The notes under the pieces are model-generated. The model made no database searches. It was not told the origin of the DNA and worked only from the letters and a program-made list of their open reading frames with translations. This document shows positions 52,879 to 60,951 of a stretch of 64,000 nucleotides of DNA, piece by piece. The stretch's first letter is position 1; every line of letters begins with the position of its first letter. A program made the translations under genes and the position numbers. Origin of the DNA: Nitrosopumilus sp. b3 (GTDB taxonomy: Archaea; Thermoproteota; Nitrososphaeria; Nitrososphaerales; Nitrosopumilaceae); assembly GCF_014078525.1 (NCBI RefSeq), contig NZ_MU078694.1:186001-250000 (forward strand). The letters run 5' to 3'.

Positions 52879-54486
52879 TTGTCATTTGAGCCTATTTTGT
52901 ATATTGGAATCTTACTCCTAGCTGCTAAACTATTTGGTGAAATTATGCATAGGATTAACCAGCCTACTATTTTGGGTAATGTTCTTGCAGGAATAATTGT
53001 TGGACCTGCGCTTTTTGCTCTCGTCCAACCTATTGAAGAAATTGAACTTTTCATATCAATTGGTGTCTTTTTCTTATTTTTCTTAATTGGTCTTGAAGAA
53101 ATTGATCTTGCAGGACTCTTCCGTGTAATTAGAGGTAGAATATTTGCAGGCTCTGCAGCTGCATTTTTAATCCCTTTCATAGTGGCTGGAATTTTTGGAA
53201 TGGCTTTGGATATGGATTTTATAAAATCATTTGCGATTGCAAGTGTAATAGCTGCCTCTAGCTTGGGAGTTACAGCCAAAGTTCTAAGTGATCTTGGAAA
53301 ATTAAAATCTACAATCGGTCTTGAAATTTTTACTGTAGCTGCAATTGTTGAATTCATTGCAATTATTGTGACAAGTATTATGATTCAAATCAGTACTAGT
53401 CAAACACCTGTCTTTTCAGAGTTTATCTGGCTATTTGTAAAAATGATCATATTCTTTGCAGTTGCAGGACTTGTATCTGTATTTATTTTACCCCGTTTTT
53501 TCCGTTACATAAAAAAACACCTACAGGTAACACAAATTTATTTTGGTGTCGTAATTGGAGTAATCCTGCTAGTTGCATATTTTGCAGAAATTAGTGGAGT
53601 TCATGGTGCAATTGGTGCACTGCTTTTGGGGATTGCTGTATCTAGAATGAGTAGAGAGGATTATACCGAAATTTCAAAAAATGTACATGCAGTAGGTTAC
53701 GGTATTTTTATTCCTATATTCTTTGCAGGAATCGGACTTCACTTCAGTACCGCATTTCTTGATTTAGAATTATGGGTAATAGCCGGATTCCTTGTAATAA
53801 TGATTGGTGTAAAATTCCTTGGCTCTTACATTGCAGTACGTATTGCACAGATGCGACCTGCAACAACTGTTGCATATGGTGTCATGTCAAAAGGAGCAGT
53901 TGACTTGGCATTAATGCTGTCTCTGTTACAAGTCAATATTTTGAATAACAGTTTGTTCTCATTATTGGTGCTAGGAACTCTAATGACTATGATAATCTCT
54001 AGTGTTGAACTTCAGCGTAAACTAAAGAAAATCATTCATTTCAAAGTTGGGACTATTGAAATGGGATTGGTTCCAGGTTATTTTAGAAGGGTAGTTTCAG
54101 ATGTTACTGCGATGATGGTAATCAATACTGCATATCTAAAGACAACAAAGGATGTTACAATCAAAGACTTTCTTGAAAATAATACATTAGGCAAAATGCC
54201 TTTCTTGGTTTTTGATGAAAATGAAATCCTGGTCGGAGTTGTCTCAAAACGTGAAATAGAAAAATCCCACAAAAAAACTCGTGATATTACAACTGTTGGT
54301 GATGTAATGTATGAAAAGGTTCCAACAGTATTGCCTAGTGAATATCTTTATTCTGTAATTCAGAAGATGAATTCTTACCCCTTTGATATGATACCTGTAG
54401 TTGATCCTGAAGATTTGAAAAAAGTAGTTGGAATAATTTCAAATCATGATATAATGAATTTATTGGTGGAACCAAAAAAACCATAG
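52879..54486 (+). CDS. CPA2-family cation:proton antiporter with C-terminal CBS pair
   Basis: About 12 TMs (residues 1-385), with GAIGALLLG and SKGAVDLALM segments. After residue 405 a CBS domain pair follows (LVGVVSKREIE, and MIPVVDPEDLKKVVGIISNHD), which usually senses adenine nucleotides. TTG 52879 is the start. Second antiporter of the cluster, but with a different regulatory tail. Confidence 0.9.
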   Translation: MSFEPILYIGILLLAAKLFGEIMHRINQPTILGNVLAGIIVGPALFALVQPIEEIELFISIGVFFLFFLIGLEEIDLAGLFRVIRGRIFAGSAAAFLIPFIVAGIFGMALDMDFIKSFAIASVIAASSLGVTAKVLSDLGKLKSTIGLEIFTVAAIVEFIAIIVTSIMIQISTSQTPVFSEFIWLFVKMIIFFAVAGLVSVFILPRFFRYIKKHLQVTQIYFGVVIGVILLVAYFAEISGVHGAIGALLLGIAVSRMSREDYTEISKNVHAVGYGIFIPIFFAGIGLHFSTAFLDLELWVIAGFLVIMIGVKFLGSYIAVRIAQMRPATTVAYGVMSKGAVDLALMLSLLQVNILNNSLFSLLVLGTLMTMIISSVELQRKLKKIIHFKVGTIEMGLVPGYFRRVVSDVTAMMVINTAYLKTTKDVTIKDFLENNTLGKMPFLVFDENEILVGVVSKREIEKSHKKTRDITTVGDVMYEKVPTVLPSEYLYSVIQKMNSYPFDMIPVVDPEDLKKVVGIISNHDIMNLLVEPKKP

Positions 54487-54500
54487 TTAATTTTTTTAAA

Positions 54501-55817
54501 TTAATCTTCAGGTATATTGTCAGTGTTTATTCTCTTATCAAAAACCAGACATGCAGTAAGATCTCCTGTAACATTTACCATCGTTCTTGTCATATCTAAA
54601 ATCCTATCGACCCCCAACAAAAGCACTACTGCAACAGGTGGGATGCCTGCTGTTATCAGAATTGTTGAAAGTATTACAATACCTGTTCCAGGAGCTGAAG
54701 GTGCTCCAATTGATGCTGCAAGCGCTGTTAATGTGATTAGCAATATTGTAGTAAATCCTAAATCAATACTGAATAATTGTGCTAGGAAAAATACTGCTAC
54801 AATTTGGTATAGTGCAGTGCCATCCATGTTAATTGTTGCACCCAACGGAATAATGAATTGAGACACCTTTGGTTTTACTTTCATTTTCTCTTCTGCTGTC
54901 TTAATTGATAATGGCATTACTGCTGCAGAACTGGAAGTTGAGAATGCCAATAACTGTGCATCCTTCATCATTGCAAATGTGGTTGATAATGGTCTCTTTG
55001 CAACAAATTTGATGATTAGCATATATGCCAATATCATAATAAAAAGACCAATCACCACTGTTGTCATGTATGCTCCAAGAACTGCAAGTGCTGAAAGACC
55101 GACTTTGGATGTGATTCCTGCAATTAATCCAAATGCTGCAAATGGTGCAAGACGCATTGCCCATGAAACTACTTTCATGGTGAGTTTTTGTATGGATTCT
55201 AACAAGTCAAGAATTGGCTGAGAACTTTTTTTAGGTAATGCAATCATCGAGACTCCTACAATTAATGCAAAAATAATTATGCTTAACATTTCACCGGACA
55301 TAAAAGACGATAATGGATTACTTGGAATTAAGCCAACAATACTCTGTGGAATGTCATGTATGTTGAATTCTGTTTTTTCAACAGGCTCCATATCTTCAAT
55401 ACCAAAACTTTCTCTAATCAATGAACTATCAATAAAATTTCCTGGTTCTATTGCAGATACAATAAGAATTCCTATTGTTAATGCAATGATGGTTGTTAAT
55501 ACAAAATACACTGATGCTCCTAATCCAAGTTTTTGTAACTGCTCCATACTTCCAGAAGATGTAATTCCTCGAATTATTGATGCAAAAATTAAAGGAATAA
55601 TGATCATCTGAATAATTTTTAGAAATAAATTTGCAGGAATAGATAACCAGTCTGTAATTAGCTCTGCAGTATTTTTTTCAACGAGACCCATTTCTGGACC
55701 TAGAATTATTCCTGCAATTAGCCCTAAAAATAATGCAAAGAGTACCTGTGCCCAGAGTTTTTTCTTAACTAAATACGTAATTTGAGGAATAGGATAATTG
55801 AAAGACTTGATTGCCAT
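54501..55817 (-). CDS. Dicarboxylate / amino-acid:cation symporter (SDF family)
   Basis: The hallmark STSSSAAVMPLSI near residue 310 and NMDGTALYQ near 348 belong to the glutamate/dicarboxylate symporters. About eight TMs plus two re-entrant hairpins. 438 residues. Probably takes up C4-dicarboxylates or acidic amino acids with Na+ or H+. Confidence 0.93.
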   Translation of the reverse strand: MAIKSFNYPIPQITYLVKKKLWAQVLFALFLGLIAGIILGPEMGLVEKNTAELITDWLSIPANLFLKIIQMIIIPLIFASIIRGITSSGSMEQLQKLGLGASVYFVLTTIIALTIGILIVSAIEPGNFIDSSLIRESFGIEDMEPVEKTEFNIHDIPQSIVGLIPSNPLSSFMSGEMLSIIIFALIVGVSMIALPKKSSQPILDLLESIQKLTMKVVSWAMRLAPFAAFGLIAGITSKVGLSALAVLGAYMTTVVIGLFIMILAYMLIIKFVAKRPLSTTFAMMKDAQLLAFSTSSSAAVMPLSIKTAEEKMKVKPKVSQFIIPLGATINMDGTALYQIVAVFFLAQLFSIDLGFTTILLITLTALAASIGAPSAPGTGIVILSTILITAGIPPVAVVLLLGVDRILDMTRTMVNVTGDLTACLVFDKRINTDNIPED

Positions 55818-55909
55818 GTTTTTTGAAGGATTCTCTATAATAATAAAAAGAGGTATGTTCTCGAACTTGAAAATCTTATTTTCCTTTTTAGTAGTATGGT
55901 ATTCAATTA

Positions 55910-56350
55910 TTGGTATTGAAACTTCTAATCTCGCTTTTTGTGATATCTGCTGCCGTAGTGGGCATTAGTGGTATAGGGATTTTTTTAATAGAGTCGCCTT
56001 ATGAGGATGCTCAAATTACAAATTTGCTTGATGCATTTTGGTGGGCATCAGCTACTGTTACAACAGTGGGATATGGAGATGTGGTTCCTGTTACAGAACT
56101 TGGAAGGGTAATGGGAATTGTTTTGATGTTTGTAGGAATAGCAATTATTGGTACTTTTATTTCTGCACTAGGTGCATTACTTATTGGATCTAGATTAAAG
56201 AAGCATGAGACTGTTGAATCTTCAACAAAGTCATTGATAATTAAGAAAATTGGCGATATTGAGAATTTGGAGAAACATGAGGTTGAATTGTTAATCTCAA
56301 TGGTAAAAGACTTGCATGATGAAGCAAAAGATAATCGTCAAAAAAATTGA
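55910..56350 (+). CDS. Two-TM K+ channel
   Basis: Short N-terminus, TM1, pore loop with TVGYGD near residue 52, TM2, then an acidic/basic cytoplasmic tail with no RCK domain. 146 residues. TTG 55910 or a nearby TTG (55916) may be the start. KcsA-like leak or regulated channel. Confidence 0.9.
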   Translation: MVLKLLISLFVISAAVVGISGIGIFLIESPYEDAQITNLLDAFWWASATVTTVGYGDVVPVTELGRVMGIVLMFVGIAIIGTFISALGALLIGSRLKKHETVESSTKSLIIKKIGDIENLEKHEVELLISMVKDLHDEAKDNRQKN

Positions 56351-56443
56351 AATGAAGTTTATTCTTATTTCATCTCAGTTTAAATTTTATTTTAACAATC
56401 ATCCTTTAACAAATCCTTTATGTAACAAAATATTCTCCTAATC

Positions 56444-56890
56444 ATGATAACCAAAAAAATCAAAAAAATTGTTATTCCATTTGATGGTTCCATATGTTCA
56501 AAACATGCATTTGACATGGCACTGAATTTGGCACAAAAATATAACTCAAAATTAATTCTACTCACATGTATTGAAAAGATAAACGGAAGTTGGTATGGGA
56601 AAGAATTTTCACATTTGTATCAAAAAGATGTAAAAAAATATCGAGAAAAAATCCTTAAAGAAACATCAAAATTAGAATTGATTTCTAAAAAGAAGAAAAT
56701 CACTACGGCAACAAAAATCTTTGTAACTGATTCAATAGTTGATCAAATACTTTCATTTACAAAATCCAACAAAGCTGATATGATTGTCATGGGCTCACAT
56801 GGAAGATCTGGGATTGACAAATTAATACTGGGCAGCATTGCAAATGGTGTTGTTCAAAGGTCTAAAATTCCTGTTTTGGTAGTAAGATAG
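56444..56890 (+). CDS. Universal stress protein
   Basis: UspA fold: KIVIPFDGS near residue 8 and the ATP-binding G-x2-G-x9-GS pattern (GSHGRSG ... LILGS) near residue 110, ending PVLVVR. 148 residues. Probably regulates neighbouring transporters, as seen for other archaeal Usp proteins. Confidence 0.92.
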   Translation: MITKKIKKIVIPFDGSICSKHAFDMALNLAQKYNSKLILLTCIEKINGSWYGKEFSHLYQKDVKKYREKILKETSKLELISKKKKITTATKIFVTDSIVDQILSFTKSNKADMIVMGSHGRSGIDKLILGSIANGVVQRSKIPVLVVR

Positions 56891-56989
56891 ACTAAAAGAA
56901 AATTTATTGATTGAATGAACTGCTTTCTTTATTTTCAAGAATGAGATTCTGAATATCCTTTAACTTTCTAAAAAATCACTCTAATTTGA

Positions 56990-57988
56990 ATGGATTTTGT
57001 TGTTATTGAAATTATTGTAATTGGAATTTTGATATGCTTTTATGCTCTTTTTAGTGGGCTTGAAATTGCAATTGTTGGGGTCAGACGTTCTAAAGTTATT
57101 CGTATGTATAGAAAAAACATTCCTGGTTCATCACCTCTCTACAAATTAAAAATGAACCCCGCAATGATGACCTCTGGTGTTAATTTGGGAAATACCTTGG
57201 TTAATGTTGCATCTTCTGTTCTGGCAGCTGATGTTGCAATAAAACTACTTGGAAGTCAAGGAGTTGGGATAATTATTGGAATAATGACATTTGTAATTTT
57301 GATTTTTGGAGAAATATTGCCTAAGACATTTTGTAATGTTAATCCTGAAAAAGCATCTTTAAAACTAAGTGGGATTTTATTAGCATTCACTTATTTGATG
57401 TATCCTTTTGTTAAACTCTTAGAATACATCACCCGCTTCATCTTGAATCTTTTTGGCGGTTATTCCCAAAGACCCAGACCAATCACTGAAGAAGAAATCA
57501 AGGAAGTAATAGATTTAGGCTATGCCGATAAAGCCCTTGAAAAAGAAGAACGTGATCTTGTGTATAATGCATTAGAGTTTGATGATAAACCAATTAAAGA
57601 TGTTATGACTCCAAAAGAAAACGTTTTTTCATTGGATGGAGCATTGACATTATCAAAAAGTATCTCAAAAATTAAAGATAAGGGATTTTCACGAATTCCA
57701 GTTTATGAAAAAACATTAGATAATGTTGTTGGGGTATTGCATATTTGGGATATCGCAAGACTGACTGAAAAAAAATTCTCCACTACTAAAATAAGCACTT
57801 TGTCCAGAAAGCCTTTCTTTATTTATTCCAGTGAACGAATTAGTCATCTTTTGATTGAACTTAAGAAACAAGATATGCATATGGCAATAGTTCTAAATGA
57901 GCAAGATCAACTGGTTGGAATCATAACCGTTGAAGATTTGTTGGAAGAAATTGTAGGCGACATTGTAGGCGAGGCAAAAAAACAATAA
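56990..57988 (+). CDS. CNNM/CorC-type protein (DUF21 + CBS pair)
   Basis: DUF21 membrane domain (residues 1-180, four TMs, with LGNTLVNVASSVLA and FGEILPKTF), followed by two CBS domains (KDVMTPKENVF near 205; HMAIVLNEQDQLVGIITVEDLLEEI near 300). Lacks the usual C-terminal CorC_HlyC domain. Proposed Mg2+/divalent cation exporter or sensor. Confidence 0.88.
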   Translation: MDFVVIEIIVIGILICFYALFSGLEIAIVGVRRSKVIRMYRKNIPGSSPLYKLKMNPAMMTSGVNLGNTLVNVASSVLAADVAIKLLGSQGVGIIIGIMTFVILIFGEILPKTFCNVNPEKASLKLSGILLAFTYLMYPFVKLLEYITRFILNLFGGYSQRPRPITEEEIKEVIDLGYADKALEKEERDLVYNALEFDDKPIKDVMTPKENVFSLDGALTLSKSISKIKDKGFSRIPVYEKTLDNVVGVLHIWDIARLTEKKFSTTKISTLSRKPFFIYSSERISHLLIELKKQDMHMAIVLNEQDQLVGIITVEDLLEEIVGDIVGEAKKQ

Positions 57989-58054
57989 ATTTATTTTTGA
58001 ATTAATTGATTTAATACACAATTACTTAAATTCCTCAAATTAAGAAGTCCAATA

Positions 58055-58486
58055 ATGGCTGAAAATACTCAAAAAGAAAAAAATGATGATTTTGAAGTAT
58101 TTGAAAAAGTTAACCAAAGATATTTTGCAGAAATAGAACATTCAGTCCCACATTTTCAGCAAACATTATTTGATTTACAAAATGAGTGCTACAAGAATTG
58201 GAAGAATGCTATTAATGCAAATGTTGCATTGCAGAAAGAACTTTTAGGAAAATCAGGTTTTAATTTCACAATCCCAAAAATAACTCAGAAAATAATTGAT
58301 AGTGTCGGTGAGGAGATTGTAAAATATCGTCTCGCGTCTATAAAAATTGCAATTTCATCAATAGAGTCTGTCACAAAAAATGTTAAAACATGGAATGACA
58401 ATGCAAATGTCTTTGTTGATTTGAATCGAAAACTCATGCATAATTGGCTATCCCCATTCATTACAAAATCAGATACTCAAAAATAA
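58055..58486 (+). CDS. Hypothetical helical protein (143 aa)
   Basis: Soluble all-helical protein with two Trp-containing segments (NECYKNWKNAIN, NVKTWNDNAN). It superficially recalls phasin-type proteins, but I see no firm match. Start ATG 58055. Confidence 0.6.
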   Translation: MAENTQKEKNDDFEVFEKVNQRYFAEIEHSVPHFQQTLFDLQNECYKNWKNAINANVALQKELLGKSGFNFTIPKITQKIIDSVGEEIVKYRLASIKIAISSIESVTKNVKTWNDNANVFVDLNRKLMHNWLSPFITKSDTQK

Positions 58487-58627
58487 AAAAACCCTCCATT
58501 GGTGTAATAGTTATAATACTCTCAGTTGCATATTTTATGGTATCATGAGTTTTTTGTGGCCGTTCTGAAATAACAAAAACAAAATAAAGTTTTTCAATAT
58601 GAAATCTATACTAAAAAAATTCCTGTT

Positions 58628-58708
58628 TTATTTTTCTTCAGGCTCGTTAGCTTTGTCTCTTACCTTTTTGAGAATGCAAAATTTACTTAGACTTTTGAGA
58701 AATCCCAT
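58628..58708 (-). CDS. Possible 26-aa basic micro-protein
   Basis: ATG 58708 encodes FLKSLSKFCILKKVRDKAN with an acidic end. TATA-like ACATAAGG lies about 30 bp upstream. It fills part of a 273-bp gap; elsewhere in 58487-58759 I see nothing assignable. Confidence 0.35.
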   Translation of the reverse strand: MGFLKSLSKFCILKKVRDKANEPEEK

Positions 58709-58759
58709 TACACTAGTCACAAATTAGTTCCTTATGTATGTTGAAAGTAAATAGAATTA

Positions 58760-58960
58760 CTAGTTTTCATCTATTTTTTTATTGTATTCATCCACTTTTA
58801 GATTGTATTTCTCTATCTCTATATTTTCTTCATCTATACTACCTTCGAATAATTCGGGATTTTCTTTTTGCGCACGCTCCATTAATTTCTTAAATACGTC
58901 TGGATCATCTCTTTGAAGTTCTAAGAGTATCTTTCCAATGGATTCGTCTAGATTGCTCAT
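58760..58960 (-). CDS. Small acidic helical protein (66 aa)
   Basis: Charged helical protein (Glu/Asp/Lys-rich), starting SNLDESIGKILLELQRDDP. No motif. ATG 58960; its upstream neighbour on the same strand starts at 59432. Confidence 0.55.
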   Translation of the reverse strand: MSNLDESIGKILLELQRDDPDVFKKLMERAQKENPELFEGSIDEENIEIEKYNLKVDEYNKKIDEN

Positions 58961-59006
58961 GTTATAATTTGAATTATCCCGTATTTATTCTCAATTCAAA
59001 TTTAGT

Positions 59007-59432
59007 CTACTGTTTGCCATTTACTGAATAATCGTATAACATTCTTGCTTCCTTCCATTGATACCATACAAAATTCCATGCCAGATCATCAATGGATTGT
59101 CTTTCCTCTTCTGTTAACTGCCTGTCTCTAAGATTGTAAATTATTTTATTTCTAATTGTTCCCAGCCTTAGTCCTAGCATTACACATTCTCTGTTATTAT
59201 CTGGTAATTCTTTACCTCTGAAATTATTTGATTTTGAATCAAACACTTCAAAATGTTCTTTATGCCACTTGAATTTTGATTTTTCAAAAATTTCAATTAT
59301 TAACTCTATTGTGTCATAATCTAATTTTTTCTTATCCAGTTTCTCTTTGATAATTTGTTCTGATTTCTCTTTTCTTTGCCTGCTAATTTTTTTCTCCAAA
59401 TCCTTTAGATCTTTTATTATTTTTTCACCCAT
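59007..59432 (-). CDS. Hypothetical protein (141 aa)
   Basis: Charged N-terminal coiled coil (residues 1-45), then a compact part with FKWHKEHFEVFDS, MLGLRLGTIRNKIIYNLRDR and a Trp/Tyr-rich end (WNFVWYQWKEARMLYDY). No family recognised. Confidence 0.6.
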   Translation of the reverse strand: MGEKIIKDLKDLEKKISRQRKEKSEQIIKEKLDKKKLDYDTIELIIEIFEKSKFKWHKEHFEVFDSKSNNFRGKELPDNNRECVMLGLRLGTIRNKIIYNLRDRQLTEEERQSIDDLAWNFVWYQWKEARMLYDYSVNGKQ

Positions 59433-59521
59433 AAGTTCAACCTAATGTATTTCTAAAATTGTCTATTAATAACTCTAAAATGAAATTAAATAATTATTAA
59501 TGAAATTACCTTTCTCTCAAC

Positions 59522-59956
59522 ATGCCTCTAGATAAAATTCCCGATACTGAGCAATACATGCCTTCTCATAAATCTACTATTTTACATGTTAAAGGAAAAC
59601 CTGTTGCATGCATTATTGATAATGTTCCAGATGCTAAATCACGTTTTCATGAAATCTCTAAAAATGATGCATTACAGGCAAGCTTGATTGGATTTCTAAA
59701 CAAACATGATGATTTAGGTCTGTTAATGGGATTCAAATTAAAGATTAAGACAGATAATGATTTTTTTGAATACACTGTATACCCCACGGAGGAGTTTATT
59801 GATACAGTGATTTTTGATGAATCTATTTTTATCATTAATGATAAATTAGAAAACCTTTTTTCTTTAAGAAAAATTATAACCGATCAATTCATCAAAACTA
59901 AAACAGAATTTGACAAGTTTCAAAAATTGATTCCTAAAAATCCTGAGAATTCATAA
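59522..59956 (+). CDS. Hypothetical protein (144 aa)
   Basis: Soluble alpha/beta protein with HVKGKPVACIIDNVPDAKSRF near residue 22 and a helical C-terminus. No motif. Divergent from 59007-59432 across an 89-bp spacer; 39 bp before the nuclease gene. Confidence 0.58.
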   Translation: MPLDKIPDTEQYMPSHKSTILHVKGKPVACIIDNVPDAKSRFHEISKNDALQASLIGFLNKHDDLGLLMGFKLKIKTDNDFFEYTVYPTEEFIDTVIFDESIFIINDKLENLFSLRKIITDQFIKTKTEFDKFQKLIPKNPENS

Positions 59957-59995
59957 TTTCAAAATATTCAATAAACAGATATTGTAATTTTTCTT

Positions 59996-60661
59996 ATGTC
60001 AAATTTTTCACAAATGTTAAAGATTCGAGAGCCTGAATTACTAGATCGTGAAGATGGTCATTGGTACAAGACAAAATTTGATAAAATCTATCCATCCATC
60101 AGTACTATTTTGTCTGCAACATCTTCAGATGACAAGCAAAATAGTTTGAAATCTTGGCGAGAAAATGAGCCTGCACATGAATATATCACTGCTCAAGCAC
60201 AAGATATTGGAACACAATCACACAAGATAATTGAAGACTATCTGGGTAATGTTTTATCATTAGAAGAATTTGACTTACTTCCAATTGCGCATTTTAATAA
60301 TTTAAAACCATATTTAGAAAACATTTCTGATGTTGTATCTATTGAACAAAGAATGTATTCTGATAAATTAAAGGTGGCTGGGACTAGTGATTTAATTGCA
60401 AAATACAATGGTGAAATATCCATAATTGACTATAAGACAAAAAGAAAACCTCAGATGGACGAATACATGTATGAGTATTATTTACAAACTACCTGTTATG
60501 CTCAAATGTTTCATGAAGTAACAGGTCAGAAAATCAATCAAGTGGTCATTCTAGTTAGTAGTGAAAAAAACACACGTCAAGAATTCATAAAATCATGTGA
60601 TGACTATATTGAACCAGTAAATGAAAGGATTGAAAAATACTATCTGAATAGTCTTAATTGA
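59996..60661 (+). CDS. PD-(D/E)XK nuclease, MGME1/RecB-like
   Basis: Exonuclease-type fold: GTQSHKIIEDYL near residue 73 (His), AGTSDLIAKY near 128 (Asp), SIIDYKTKRK near 142 (Asp-x-Lys) and YYLQTTCYAQMF near 160 (motif QxxxY). These match the MGME1/RecB/Cas4-like group that trims single-strand ends. 221 residues. Its neighbour is a C2H2 mini-protein. Confidence 0.85.
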   Translation: MSNFSQMLKIREPELLDREDGHWYKTKFDKIYPSISTILSATSSDDKQNSLKSWRENEPAHEYITAQAQDIGTQSHKIIEDYLGNVLSLEEFDLLPIAHFNNLKPYLENISDVVSIEQRMYSDKLKVAGTSDLIAKYNGEISIIDYKTKRKPQMDEYMYEYYLQTTCYAQMFHEVTGQKINQVVILVSSEKNTRQEFIKSCDDYIEPVNERIEKYYLNSLN

Positions 60662-60722
60662 CCATATTTGTCAAGATCGTAAAACAAAGGCTTCTATAGT
60701 GTCAAAAATGTAAAAAAGAGAA

Positions 60723-60872
60723 ATGAAATACCTCTGCAGAACCTGCAAGAAAAAATGTGATGATATTCCTACACATATGATGAAAGTTCACAATTTTTCA
60801 AAAACAATTGTGGAATCTCAGCTTAAAGCAAATCCTAATTGTTACAAGAACTCCTTTGAAGTTTTAGAATAG
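60723..60872 (+). CDS. Zinc-finger mini-protein (49 aa)
   Basis: From ATG 60723: CRTCKKKCDDIPTHMMKVH gives C-x2-C-x9-H-x4-H, a C2H2-type finger, then a helical tail with another Cys. Follows the nuclease gene by 61 bp. Confidence 0.65.
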   Translation: MKYLCRTCKKKCDDIPTHMMKVHNFSKTIVESQLKANPNCYKNSFEVLE

Positions 60873-60951
60873 ATCCTATTTGATTTCATTTTAACTGCAG
60901 TCAAATAGAATTACCTTTATGTAGCACAATTTAAAAAATTATTTAGTTTCT

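Noticed and set aside
52821-53357. 178-codon minus-strand frame inside the CBS antiporter gene
   Set aside because: Antisense shadow; the plus strand encodes clear antiporter helices.
55279-55611. 110-codon plus-strand open frame inside the SDF symporter gene
   Set aside because: Shadow of a well-supported membrane transporter on the minus strand.
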